From Terriglobia bacterium (GTDB taxonomy: Bacteria; Acidobacteriota; Terriglobia; Terriglobales; Acidobacteriaceae): 64,000 nt of DNA. The translations under genes and the position numbers were made by a program. Below are positions 49,971 through 57,757 of this stretch, piece after piece. The notes under the pieces are model-generated. The model saw nothing but the letters and a program-made list of their open reading frames with translations. It made no database searches and was not told where the DNA came from. Location of the stretch: assembly GCA_020072585.1 (NCBI GenBank), contig JAIQGL010000009.1, positions 62,001 to 126,000 of the forward strand. The letters run 5' to 3'. How positions within the stretch are numbered: position 1 is the first letter of the stretch; every line of letters begins with the position of its first letter.

Positions 49971-50468
49971 ATGGACATGGAATCCTTGAAAGACCTTTTT
50001 ATTGAAGAGTTGAAAGACCTTTATTCGGCGGAAAACCAGATACTGAAAGCGCTGCCCAAGATGATCAGGAAGGCAACTTCACCTGAGTTGAAGAGCGGCT
50101 TTGAGCAGCACCTGAAAGAAACCGAGGTACAGGTGGAGCGGCTGGAAAAGATTTTCCAGGAACTTGAGCAGAGTCCCAAGGGCAAGAAGTGCAAAGGTAT
50201 GGAAGGCGTGATTGCCGACGGGAAAGAGCTGATGGAAGAAGAAGCCGAGCCCGAGGTGATGGATGCAGGCTTGATTGGAGCCGCGCAGCACGTGGAGCAC
50301 TATGAGATAGCCGGCTACGGATGCGTGAGAACGTATGCCGAATTGCTGGGCTACCATGATTTTGCCAAACTGCTCCAGAAAACCCTGGATGAAGAAAGAG
50401 CTACTGACGAGAAACTGACGGAGCTGGCACGCAACATCAACGTGGAAGCGGCAAGAACAGCAGCCTAG
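49971..50468 (+). CDS. DUF892 (YciE/YciF-like) ferritin-fold protein
   Basis: 165 residues. SLKDLFIEELKDLYSAENQI, EQHLKETEVQVERLEKIFQE, AQHVEHYEIAGYGCVRTYAE and LDEERATDEKLTELARNI are the four-helix motifs with carboxylate/His metal ligands of the family. Members form ferritin-like bundles linked to stress responses. AAGGAGAA precedes ATG. A terminator follows at 50488. Confidence 0.9.
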   Translation: MDMESLKDLFIEELKDLYSAENQILKALPKMIRKATSPELKSGFEQHLKETEVQVERLEKIFQELEQSPKGKKCKGMEGVIADGKELMEEEAEPEVMDAGLIGAAQHVEHYEIAGYGCVRTYAELLGYHDFAKLLQKTLDEERATDEKLTELARNINVEAARTAA

Positions 50469-50487
50469 TTGCCGCGGCAGGATGCAA

Positions 50488-50522
50488 AACCTTGTGTCTC
50501 ATTGAGGGGCACAAGGTTTTTT
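50488..50522 (+). terminator. intrinsic terminator of the DUF892 gene
   Basis: AAACCTTGTG, loop, CACAAGG and then six T, 20 bases after the stop codon. Confidence 0.85.
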
Positions 50523-50601
50523 GCGCAGTCAAAACCTACCACAGAGGCACGGAGGCACGGAGAACAGCAAAAAGTAGGGCAGAAAGCTTACCGGGAATAA
50601 A

Positions 50602-50633
50602 AACCCGCCTGCCCAGGCTGGTCTAGGCGGGTT
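50602..50633 (-). terminator. intrinsic terminator of the 50645 gene
   Basis: On the minus strand AACCCGCC, a 16-base loop, GGCGGGTTTTTATT. It lies directly after the minus-strand stop codon. Confidence 0.8.
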
Positions 50634-50644
50634 GCGGGCTGAAT

Positions 50645-50950
50645 TTAGTGTTTTCGTCGCTGTTTGGGGAGTGGCGTTTTGAGCCGCTTTTCAATGGCAA
50701 CGCGAACTTTGCCGAAGGTCCCCCAATCGTCCAGCTCAGCCGTATGGAGCGGGGAGAGCAGGACCGTGTTGATTTCAACCTGAACTTCCTGGGTGAGTCC
50801 CCGCAGTTCTGCAAGGTCTTTGCGGTTGAAGACGCTGATTTCCGATAGTTCGTCGAGCCGTTGAATCACGAAGTGGAAGGAGCGGTTGAGCAGGAACATG
50901 GAGCGGTAAAGGTCCATTCGTTCCGCGCTGGTAAAATTCAGATCAGCCAA
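50645..50950 (-). CDS. helical protein, resident homologue of the IS passenger
   Basis: 101 residues starting at TTG 50950 (MADLNFTSAERMDLYR), five bases after GGAGG. The start is supported because it aligns with the N-terminus of the IS passenger at 7275 (MANDEFTSREGQAMYR), with about 40 per cent identity over 60 residues. An ATG at 50962 is in frame but lacks a ribosome site and overlaps the GGAGG. The extra C-terminal 40 residues are basic. Function unknown. Confidence 0.7.
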   Translation of the reverse strand: MADLNFTSAERMDLYRSMFLLNRSFHFVIQRLDELSEISVFNRKDLAELRGLTQEVQVEINTVLLSPLHTAELDDWGTFGKVRVAIEKRLKTPLPKQRRKH

Positions 50951-50980
50951 GTTTGCCTCCATTGAAGGTAGATTTGGTCA

Positions 50981-51023
50981 GGACGCGTTCGGTGTTCATA
51001 GCACCGGGCGCGTCCGTCTTTTT
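50981..51023. other. strong hairpin in the 5-prime region of the 50645 gene
   Basis: GGACGCG-TCGGTG pairs with CACCGG-CGCGTCC (50981-51015) and five T follow on the plus strand. Read on the minus strand it is a leader hairpin 31 bases upstream of the start; on the plus strand it looks like a terminator. The rest of 50963-51353 holds CGCAGAT and GGAGGCGCGGAG dispersed repeats and no gene. Confidence 0.6.
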
Positions 51024-51353
51024 ATGTAATGGATTTGGTGGAGAGATGCAACGAAAAAAGAGCGAAGTTTGAAGAAACGAACAATGTAAAGCGCGTGATG
51101 AATAATGTGAAGCGAATGCTTTAGATTGTGAAGTGGAAGAGTTCGCCGCAGATTACGCAGATGGGCGCAGATGAGGAAAAATCTTCACCGCGGAGGCGCG
51201 GAGAATGGCGATGGGGTTTTATAAGATAAGGCGGAGGTGGATTTCTGCTGGACGCAAAGCATAGAATCTCAGGAACCTAAAGGCTGCCAATTAAGGCAGC
51301 CCGGACCTAGATATTCAAGAAGTGAAACAAGGCACAGAAAGGCGGCCATATTC

Positions 51354-51695
51354 GTGGCTGAGGAAAAACCATCTTTTCTCCAAATACTCGCGGGTAGGTC
51401 TTCAGCGGGAACTGGTTTACTTTTTGATCCATTTCTGATCACTGATCGCGTCTACAAAGACCAGCAACTAAATCTAGACGGATACACTTTTAAAAACTGC
51501 GCTTTTATCAACTGCCATCTTGCTATTTCCAATGCTAATTTTAGCTTGGACAAATGCTATTTCCAGAACAGCCGCGTGTTCTTATCTGGAAATGCTTTGA
51601 AGACGGTTAAGCTCACGGCGCTCTTTGCAAGAATGGAGATTCCTGACAGCATGCGTGCTCAGCTAGACCCAGATAACGCGGTGACAATTATATGA
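51354..51695 (+). CDS. 113-aa protein with pentapeptide-like repeats
   Basis: GTG 51354 follows AAAGGCGG. After a short hydrophobic start, residues 40-85 (LDGYTFKNCAFINCHLAISN, then ANFSLDKCYFQNSRVFLSG) have the spacing of a right-handed beta-helix built from pentapeptide-like repeats. It overlaps the next gene by four bases. Composition is more AT-rich than the flanking genes. No function can be assigned. Confidence 0.6.
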   Translation: MAEEKPSFLQILAGRSSAGTGLLFDPFLITDRVYKDQQLNLDGYTFKNCAFINCHLAISNANFSLDKCYFQNSRVFLSGNALKTVKLTALFARMEIPDSMRAQLDPDNAVTII

Positions 51696-52273
51696 GCTGG
51701 CTGGCTACTTTAACTAAATCTGTATCGGCGAAAATTGAAGGCAAAAACGTGGCCGTTGCAATCCTTGTTGGCTTCAGTGCTTTCGCTGTATGGATAGGAC
51801 TTGGCTCATATGCCGGACATCCAATCCTGTCGACCGTGCTCACCGTCACCGGCCTTGCTATCGTAGTAGTTGTTACTGTAGCGCTCTTGCTGATAAAACC
51901 GCAGCCATCAGAAATTAGCGAAAAGGCACTCGTAATAAAACGTGATTTGTTCTGGGCTGAGGGCATGCAAACTTCTCAGGAGATTGTGGAGATTCTGAGA
52001 GAAGCTCATAATATTCGAGATCTTCCGGAACCAGTCGCTATCGTAAAAGGATCCGCAACAAACCCTGCTGATTATCATCCAATTTCATCAGCGGACGCCG
52101 CACAGTTAGTGCGCACTGACCATGATCAAATTAATCAGATGCTTTCTCAAGAGGGAGCAAGAATAATTGGATCCATTTCAGCATCAAGGATGGCCGCGTT
52201 GAGATCCGGAAAGGATGCCTCCGCCCTTTCCACGACGGCAAGCGCTGCTCATGATAAGGATGTTAAGGGCTAA
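51692..52273 (+). CDS. 193-aa two-helix membrane protein
   Basis: Starts in an ATGA overlap with the previous gene. Two adjacent helices (NVAVAILVGFSAFAVWIGLG and VLTVTGLAIVVVVTVALLL) are followed by a 120-residue cytosolic region containing HNIRDLPEPVAIVKGSATNP and a Ser/Ala-rich tail. The pair 51354-52273 is AT-richer than its surroundings and has no recognised homologue, which suggests recent transfer. Confidence 0.65.
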   Translation: MSWLATLTKSVSAKIEGKNVAVAILVGFSAFAVWIGLGSYAGHPILSTVLTVTGLAIVVVVTVALLLIKPQPSEISEKALVIKRDLFWAEGMQTSQEIVEILREAHNIRDLPEPVAIVKGSATNPADYHPISSADAAQLVRTDHDQINQMLSQEGARIIGSISASRMAALRSGKDASALSTTASAAHDKDVKG

Positions 52274-52318
52274 ATGGGTGATGCCATTCTCCAAAGGGAA
52301 TAATTCTGCGTTTTTCTC

Positions 52319-52347
52319 TTGATTTTCTCCCCATGTTCGCTTAAGAT
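52319..52347 (+). promoter_or_regulatory. promoter of the candidate structured RNA
   Basis: TTGATT (52319-52324), 17-base spacer, TAAGAT (52342-52347). The predicted start, seven bases on, coincides with the first base of stem 1 of the structured region. Confidence 0.55.
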
Positions 52348-52353
52348 GAGGGT

Positions 52354-52761
52354 GGTTTCAGACGGGAGCGGCGCCGGCTGAAACGTGTCCTGCCAAGCCG
52401 ATGGCAAGAAGAGCGGAGACCCGACCGGGAATCCCAAAAAGGCCTGCAACTTTGTGAGTGCTGAGGGGCATTCGTGACGTCCCCAGATACCACACCCCGG
52501 ACGTTATACGTGTATCTAAAACAGCCATTAGTTATTAGCCTTTAGCGGTTAGCCTTGTGTTTTAGCTGTACGCACGATTCCAACCCCGAAAAATGTGCTA
52601 ATCAACCAGATATAAAACCGTCTGGACCGCGCTCCCTTTTGATCAGAATAGGCAACATTGCCCACGAATCAAAAGCCACAGCCGAGGGCGGCTGTGCCAC
52701 ACGAATATGTAAGCCATAAAAATTTGGAAATCAGAGCCACCCCAATACGGGTGGCTTTTTT
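52354..52761 (+). ncRNA. candidate structured RNA or long leader, about 408 nt
   Basis: Between a promoter (52319-52347) and an intrinsic terminator (52736-52761) there is no credible gene. The 5-prime part folds into consecutive stems: GTTTCAG/CTGAAAC (52355-52361 with 52378-52384), TGCCA/TGGCA (52391-52395 with 52402-52406), GGGG/CCCC (52465-52468 with 52481-52484) and AGATAC/GTATCT (52485-52490 with 52512-52517). It resembles none of the common riboswitches, RNase P RNA, tmRNA or 6S RNA that I could compare by eye. It may be an independent RNA or an attenuated leader of the nuclease gene at 52774. Confidence 0.5.
52736..52761 (+). terminator. intrinsic terminator just before the nuclease ribosome site
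   Basis: GCCACCC, CAATAC loop, GGGTGGC, then six T. The ribosome site GGAG (52765-52768) starts four bases later, so transcripts from upstream would need read-through to express the nuclease gene. Confidence 0.85.
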
Positions 52762-52773
52762 ATTGGAGCGAAC

Positions 52774-53592
52774 ATGACAAAGGAAGAGGTAGTGGCCGCA
52801 ATCCAGGAATGCACGGCGAGGCTGGGACATGTCCCCAGCTTTCCCGAGCTACAACAGATGAAGGTAAGCAAACGCGCCGTGCGGACGAATTTTGGCACGT
52901 ATACGGGCGCGCTACGGGCCTGCGGGCTGGAACGCCGCGGGTCAGGCTATGAGGTGAGCCAAAAGTCGCTGTTCCTGGACTGGGCGGGACTGGTCCGCAA
53001 ACTGGGCAAGGTACCGACCATAACCGATTACGAACTTCACGGAGAATACAGCGTGACACCGCTGATGCGGTGTTATGGAAGCTGGAAGCAGCTGCCGGAA
53101 GGGATGTGGGAGTACGCCAAAAAAGAGGGACTGGAAAGCGAGTGGGAAGATGTTCTGAACATGGTTACCCTGCACCTGGAGCCGGGAAAGGTGGATGGAC
53201 GGAGGTCGGCGGCAACGACCTGTCCCACGTTCAAGCCCAGGCGGCTGGCGGACCAACCAATTTACGGTTCGCCTTTGATGCACGACGTGCTGTGCCATGC
53301 CCCGACGAACGAACAGGGCGTGATTTTTCTGTTTGGCGCGATGGCGCGGGAGCTGGGCTTTAAGGTGTTACGCATACAGACGGAGTTTCCCGACTGCGAG
53401 GCGATGTGGCAGGTGGAGCCGGGACGGTGGCAGAGAGTACGCATTGAATTTGAATACGAGAGCCGGAATTTCCTGGCACATTTTCATCCGGCGGAGAATT
53501 GCGACCTGATCGTGTGCTGGGAGCATAACTGGCAGAATTGCCCGATTGAGGTGCTGGAGTTGAAGACGATGCTGATCAGCACTGGTCGCTGA
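52774..53592 (+). CDS. homing-endonuclease-associated-repeat protein with VSR-like C-terminus
   Basis: 272 residues. Two N-terminal HNH-associated DNA-binding repeats are seen (AIQECTARLGHVPSFPELQQ ending in CGLERRG, and LVRKLGKVPTITDYELHG). The C-terminal domain has RVRIEFEYESRNFLAHFHPA and CDLIVCWEHNWQNCP, a PD-(D/E)xK/VSR-like core. This is a predicted sequence-specific DNA-binding nuclease, seen as a stand-alone gene in many genomes. It sits directly downstream of the terminator-ended candidate RNA. Confidence 0.78.
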   Translation: MTKEEVVAAIQECTARLGHVPSFPELQQMKVSKRAVRTNFGTYTGALRACGLERRGSGYEVSQKSLFLDWAGLVRKLGKVPTITDYELHGEYSVTPLMRCYGSWKQLPEGMWEYAKKEGLESEWEDVLNMVTLHLEPGKVDGRRSAATTCPTFKPRRLADQPIYGSPLMHDVLCHAPTNEQGVIFLFGAMARELGFKVLRIQTEFPDCEAMWQVEPGRWQRVRIEFEYESRNFLAHFHPAENCDLIVCWEHNWQNCPIEVLELKTMLISTGR

Positions 53593-53718
53593 TCGGAAAA
53601 CCTGAAATGCCACCCCTTCCGGTGCTCGATACCCTTATTACACTTACCCACCCTTCTGGCTCGCATACGCTTGCCTTTAGGGTGGGCTCAATCATTCCGC
53701 CCTGTCGGGCTCAGCAGA

Positions 53719-53874
53719 CTAGGGCTTGGCTTTGGCAGCGGCTTTTGCCGCGGGTTTAGCGGCTGGCTTAGCAGCAGCGGGCGTTTGCAAAGACGCGCGA
53801 AGCGCCCGGTTTCTTTCCCGCTTGGCGGCTTGTGATCGGTTGCGCGTGTTTTCGCGGGCATTGAGCTTTGGCAT
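53719..53874 (-). CDS. 51-aa basic Ala/Lys-rich protein
   Basis: ATG 53874 follows GAGAGG. The protein starts MPKLNARENTRNRSQAAKRE and ends in Ala-Lys-Pro repeats (AAAKPAAKPAAKAAAKAKP), like small histone-H1-type nucleoid proteins. Longer starts (53919, 53994) run into the neighbouring repeat. Function inferred only from composition. Confidence 0.5.
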   Translation of the reverse strand: MPKLNARENTRNRSQAAKRERNRALRASLQTPAAAKPAAKPAAKAAAKAKP

Positions 53875-53929
53875 TGGTAGGCCTCTCGATGGAATGTTCT
53901 TCAAAGTATCTGCTTCCATCCTACGCTCT

Positions 53930-54125
53930 AGAATTGCCAAAATCGCCGAAATTGCCAAAATTGACAATTTGAAAAGCTGCGGGACCGCCGGCATCGCCGA
54001 GATCGGGCGACATCGAGACGAAGACCTTTTTGCCGCAGATTTGCGCAGATGAGCGCAGATGGGAACAAAACCTACTACGGAGGCACGGAAAAAAGCTTTG
54101 AAACACGGAGGAAAGGAATCGCCGA
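53930..54125. repeat. cluster of dispersed repeats
   Basis: Contains AAATCGCCGAAATTGCC-type units, GCCGCAGATTTGCGCAGATG and ACTACGGAGGCACGGAA units, then GCCGAGATCACGCGTGATCGG. The same families appear at 4738-4826 and 25533-25703. The stretch 53875-54239 has no supported gene. Confidence 0.6.
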
Positions 54126-54239
54126 GATCACGCGTGATCGGAAGAGAAACCTCGCAGGCGAGGGCTTCTCAGCTCATGCAAGCCAAAACCGGGCTTGCAC
54201 GGGGCCCGACGCCTGCGCTCCACAGTCATTACTACTGTG

Positions 54240-54869
54240 TCACTTGACCACCGCTCCGCTCTTTGCGCTTACGTAGACTGCGTAGCCGGACTTCTGGTCG
54301 CCCCAGTGGACAAGCCACACAGGACCGTCAAAGCGTGAGGCGTTGCCCATGGCCAGCGAAGGCTCTTTGCCGGGATGCCGTTTTACCCAGTCGGCGGCCT
54401 GCGCCAGCGCCGTCTGGTAGGCGCCGTCGGAGTCAACGCTGAAATCGGCGGTATCAAAGGGCATCGCGCTCTGCGTGGGACCGCTCCATGGCAGCGCGCG
54501 GCCAACACTCACGCCTTTGGCAATGTCCGGATCCTGCGCGGCAACGGCGTAGGTAAAGGTGCGGGCCTCATGCTTGCGCGGCGAGCCGAAAGTGGCGGTC
54601 CACATGGCGGCTTTGCCGGATTCATTCTTTACGCCGGCGACGGTCTTGCTTTCCAGCGTGAGCGGCACCTTGTCAGTGGCCCACGCGTGCGCCGATTTGT
54701 ACATCTCCCAGAAAGCGGTCTTGCCGGAAACGGGACCGGCGGGAACAGAGGCTTTTGCGGCTTCGGCCTCGCCTTTGGGCGACGCCTTGGGAGGCTGGGA
54801 ACAGGAGGTGAAAAGCAGAATGCACGCAAGCACGGCTGCGGCCATCAAGCGATTGCTCGACATAGGCAC
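54240..54869 (-). CDS. lipoprotein, paralogue of 63081
   Basis: 209 residues. The lipobox is LLFTSCSQ (Cys23), followed by an Ala/Lys/Glu linker. The body has FWEMYKSAHAWATDKVPLTL, KAAMWTATFGSPRKHEARTF and a C-terminal strand pair ending VYVSAKSGAVVK, the shape of a PepSY-like end. It shares this plan with the lipoprotein at 63081-63710. Probably anchored in the outer membrane or on the periplasmic face; role unknown. Confidence 0.7.
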   Translation of the reverse strand: MPMSSNRLMAAAVLACILLFTSCSQPPKASPKGEAEAAKASVPAGPVSGKTAFWEMYKSAHAWATDKVPLTLESKTVAGVKNESGKAAMWTATFGSPRKHEARTFTYAVAAQDPDIAKGVSVGRALPWSGPTQSAMPFDTADFSVDSDGAYQTALAQAADWVKRHPGKEPSLAMGNASRFDGPVWLVHWGDQKSGYAVYVSAKSGAVVK

Positions 54870-55203
54870 CTACATTTCTGTCACCGCGCGGCGCGTATAT
54901 GAAGATTCTATGCCTGCTTATATGGGGATAGACAAGCACAAAATGAATTGCGGAAACACATGTCGGCATCGGTTGATTGACGGATTCGCGGGCGAGGCCG
55001 ACTTGCGCGCCGAGCCCTAATGTGGCAGGAGCAGAAGGATGATGGCTATCGCGGCAAAAATTAAGCGACTTGGAGCGCAGCGACCGAATCAAAGGTCTTG
55101 CCGCCCAATGCGCCTTTCGACCATTGGCCTGCCGCTTGTAACCGCTTGGATTCTCTGCCCTTTAGCGCGGGGGAAAGGATGCTAATATAAACCAAGGACA
55201 GAC

Positions 55204-56697
55204 ATGCCTTTAAAAACATTATTCCTGAATCCTCCGTCGTTTGAGAATTTTGACGGTGGCGCCAGCTCACGCTGGCCTGCCACACGCGAGATTGAATCCT
55301 ACTGGTATCCGGTATGGCTGGCGTATCCGGCCGGGATGCTGGAGGGCTCACGCCTGCTGGACGCGCCACCTCACCATGTGAGCGCGGAAGAGACCATTGA
55401 ACTGGGCAAACAATATGAGTTCCTGGTGCTCTTTACATCGACGCCCGGATTCCCCGGCGACATCAAGCTGGTCACCAAGATGAAGGAAGCGAACCCCAAG
55501 CTGAAGATCGCGTTTGTGGGACCGCATGTGACCACGCTGCCGGAGCGCTCATTGAATGACTGCGCGGCCATCGACTTTGTCTGCCGCCGCGAGTTTGATT
55601 ACTCCGTGGTGGAGTACGCCAACGGCAAGCCGCTGAGCGAGATCATTGGAATATCGTACCGGGACGCGCATGGGAAAGTGGTCCATAACGCCGACCGTCC
55701 GGATGTGATGGACCTGGATTCATTGCCGGATGTGACCGACGTTTACTATCGCGACATGGACGTGCGCCGGTATAACGTGCCGTTTCTGCTTTATCCGTTT
55801 GTGGCGCTGTACACCACACGCGGCTGCCCGGCGCAATGCACTTTCTGCCTGTGGCCCCAGACGCTGAGCGGACATCCGTGGAGAAAGCGGTCAACGGACG
55901 CGGTGGCGCGCGAGATGGCCAAAGCAAAAGAATACTGGCCTTACGTGAAGGAATATTTCTTTGACGATGACACGTTCAACATCCAGAAGGCGCGCACGGT
56001 TGAGCTGTGCGGCAAGCTGAAGCCGCTGAACCTGACGTGGAGCTGCACGTCGCGCGTGACCACGGACTACGAGACGCTGAAAGCCCAGAAAGAAGCGGGC
56101 TGTAGGCTGCTGATCGTCGGGTATGAATCGGGCGATCCGCAGATTCTGAAGAACATCAAGAAGGGCGCAACCGTCGAGCGCGCACGCCAGTTCACCAAAG
56201 ACACCAAGAAGCTGGGGCTCAAGGTGCACGGAGACTTCATTCTGGGGCTGCCGGGCGAGAGCCGCGAATCGATCCGCCGCACCATTGACTTCGCCAAAGA
56301 GCTGGACGTGGAGACGATCCAGGTGTCGATTGCGCACGCTTATCCTGGCACAGAGATGTATGACTTTGCCAAGAAGAATGGATTTATCGTCGGCACGGAG
56401 CGGATGGTTGACGACGGCGGGCACCAGGTGGCGCAGATTGAATATCCAGGTCTTCCGCGCGAGCACGTAATGGAGATGGTGCACAAGTTTTACGACGAAT
56501 ATTATTTCCGTCCGAAGGCCGTCTTCCGCATTGTTCGCAAGGCCGTGTTTAACGGCGAAGAGCGCAAGCGGCTGTACAAGGAAGCCAAGTCATTCATGAA
56601 GCTGCGCGCCGCGCGTAACAAAGCTACCAAAGAGCTGGTGGCCGCAAAGCAGACCGCCAGTGACAAACAGCGCAGGGCTGAAGTCGCCGGAGACTAG
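55204..56697 (+). CDS. hpnJ: hopanoid radical SAM protein HpnJ
   Basis: 497 residues. The N-terminal B12-binding-like domain opens with LFLNPPSFENFDGGASSRWP, a motif I recognise from HpnJ. The radical-SAM cluster is C208-x3-C212-x2-C215 (GCPAQCTFC), with FFDDDTFN and GDFILGLPGESRES downstream. HpnJ makes the cyclitol ether head group of bacteriohopanetetrol at the membrane. AAGGA precedes ATG. It leads a short cluster with a 33-residue membrane protein and two EamA half-transporters. Confidence 0.85.
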   Translation: MPLKTLFLNPPSFENFDGGASSRWPATREIESYWYPVWLAYPAGMLEGSRLLDAPPHHVSAEETIELGKQYEFLVLFTSTPGFPGDIKLVTKMKEANPKLKIAFVGPHVTTLPERSLNDCAAIDFVCRREFDYSVVEYANGKPLSEIIGISYRDAHGKVVHNADRPDVMDLDSLPDVTDVYYRDMDVRRYNVPFLLYPFVALYTTRGCPAQCTFCLWPQTLSGHPWRKRSTDAVAREMAKAKEYWPYVKEYFFDDDTFNIQKARTVELCGKLKPLNLTWSCTSRVTTDYETLKAQKEAGCRLLIVGYESGDPQILKNIKKGATVERARQFTKDTKKLGLKVHGDFILGLPGESRESIRRTIDFAKELDVETIQVSIAHAYPGTEMYDFAKKNGFIVGTERMVDDGGHQVAQIEYPGLPREHVMEMVHKFYDEYYFRPKAVFRIVRKAVFNGEERKRLYKEAKSFMKLRAARNKATKELVAAKQTASDKQRRAEVAGD

Positions 56698-56744
56698 AAG
56701 CTGATCTCCTGCTTGCCCGAAGGGTCTTTTACGCGAGGAATGTT

Positions 56745-56846
56745 ATGCAGGGAAAAGAAAAAACCGGCAAAGCAGAGCTCATCGGGTATGGAATCGGATT
56801 GGCCGCTTTTATTGTGGCTGTGCTGTGGAAGTTCCTGGTGAAATAG
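56745..56846 (+). CDS. 33-aa single-helix membrane protein
   Basis: GAGGAA precedes ATG 56745. The sequence is a polar head (MQGKEKTGKAELIG) and one hydrophobic helix (GIGLAAFIVAVLWKFLV) ending in Lys. It lies between hpnJ and the EamA pair in the same direction, spaced like an operon member. Small proteins like this often stabilise membrane enzymes. Confidence 0.55.
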   Translation: MQGKEKTGKAELIGYGIGLAAFIVAVLWKFLVK

Positions 56847-56909
56847 CAAACGTTCGATGGAAATCCAGAGTACCCGCTATCGCGCGGGCGGCAGGCGGAC
56901 CTCCGAGTG

Positions 56910-57335
56910 ATGCTCAAAAAACTCTTTATCTATCTGGCCATCGCCTGCTGCAACGGCGCCGGTGACGTGCTGCTGAAACGCGGCATGGATGAGCTGGGCG
57001 AAATCCATCTCAACAACCCCGCGCACATCTTCAGCGCGTTTCTGAATCCATGGATTGTCGTGGGCATTCTGTTTCTTGCTGGATTTTTCTACTCTTACCT
57101 TACCGCGCTCTCCTGGGCCGACCTTACTTACGTTCTGCCTGCAACCGCGTTCGGCTACGTGGTGACCGCATTTCTTTCGCGGTTTTTTTTGCATGAAGCC
57201 GTCAGCCCATGGCGATGGGCCGGCGTCCTGCTGATTACCGGCGGCGTGGGGCTGGTAGCGCGTGGGCCATCCTTAACGGAGCGCCGCGACACAAACCAAC
57301 TGGCCGCGCAGAAGGAGCAGCATGAGCTCGCTTAA
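56910..57335 (+). CDS. EamA-type half-transporter, subunit 1
   Basis: 141 residues, four helices, size of a small multidrug-resistance or ArnE/ArnF-like subunit. LYLAIACCNGAGDVLLKRGM-type start, ALSWADLTYVLPATAFGYVV and FLHEAVSPWRWAGVLLITGG are EamA motifs. ATG 56910 is preceded by a weak site. Overlaps the next gene by 14 bases; the pair probably forms a heterodimer that moves a lipid-linked substrate. Confidence 0.78.
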   Translation: MLKKLFIYLAIACCNGAGDVLLKRGMDELGEIHLNNPAHIFSAFLNPWIVVGILFLAGFFYSYLTALSWADLTYVLPATAFGYVVTAFLSRFFLHEAVSPWRWAGVLLITGGVGLVARGPSLTERRDTNQLAAQKEQHELA

Positions 57336-57702
57336 GCTATGGATCGCCATCGGAATGCTGGTAATGGCATCGAGCGCCGGTGACGTGATGCTCTCCGCGG
57401 CGATGAAGCGCATCGGCGACCTCGAAGAGATTCGCGCGAAGAAGGGCCTGCTGGCCGTGGTGGGACATGTGGTCCGGGAAAAGCTTTTTCTGCTCGGACT
57501 CTGCTGCCTGATCTTCAGCTTTTTCTGCCTGCTCACGGCGCTCTCCTGGGGAGACGCCAGCCTGGTGGCGCCGGCGTCGGCTTCCCTCACCTATATCTGC
57601 TCGGCCATTCTGGCCAAGTTCCTGCTGCATGAGAATGTCGACCGCCGTCGCTGGCTCTCCGCCGCACTGGTCTGCATCGGCGTAATTTTGCTGGTAAAGT
57701 AG
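57322..57702 (+). CDS. EamA-type half-transporter, subunit 2
   Basis: 126 residues, four helices, with GDVMLSAAMKRIGDLEEIRA, LCCLIFSFFCLLTALSWGDA and FLLHENVDRRRWLSAALVCI, closely parallel to the upstream subunit. GGAG precedes ATG 57322. Downstream of hpnJ it is a good candidate for transporting a hopanoid or its sugar donor, by inference. Confidence 0.78.
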   Translation: MSSLKLWIAIGMLVMASSAGDVMLSAAMKRIGDLEEIRAKKGLLAVVGHVVREKLFLLGLCCLIFSFFCLLTALSWGDASLVAPASASLTYICSAILAKFLLHENVDRRRWLSAALVCIGVILLVK

Positions 57703-57757
57703 CCTTCATCCCTCGCGAAGCGAGGGATCCCTATCGCGTGCCGCGCCAACTCCAGGC

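Noticed and set aside
52354-52761. Assignment of the structured region to a known riboswitch, RNase P RNA, tmRNA or 6S RNA
   Set aside because: None of the diagnostic conserved segments I looked for could be found.
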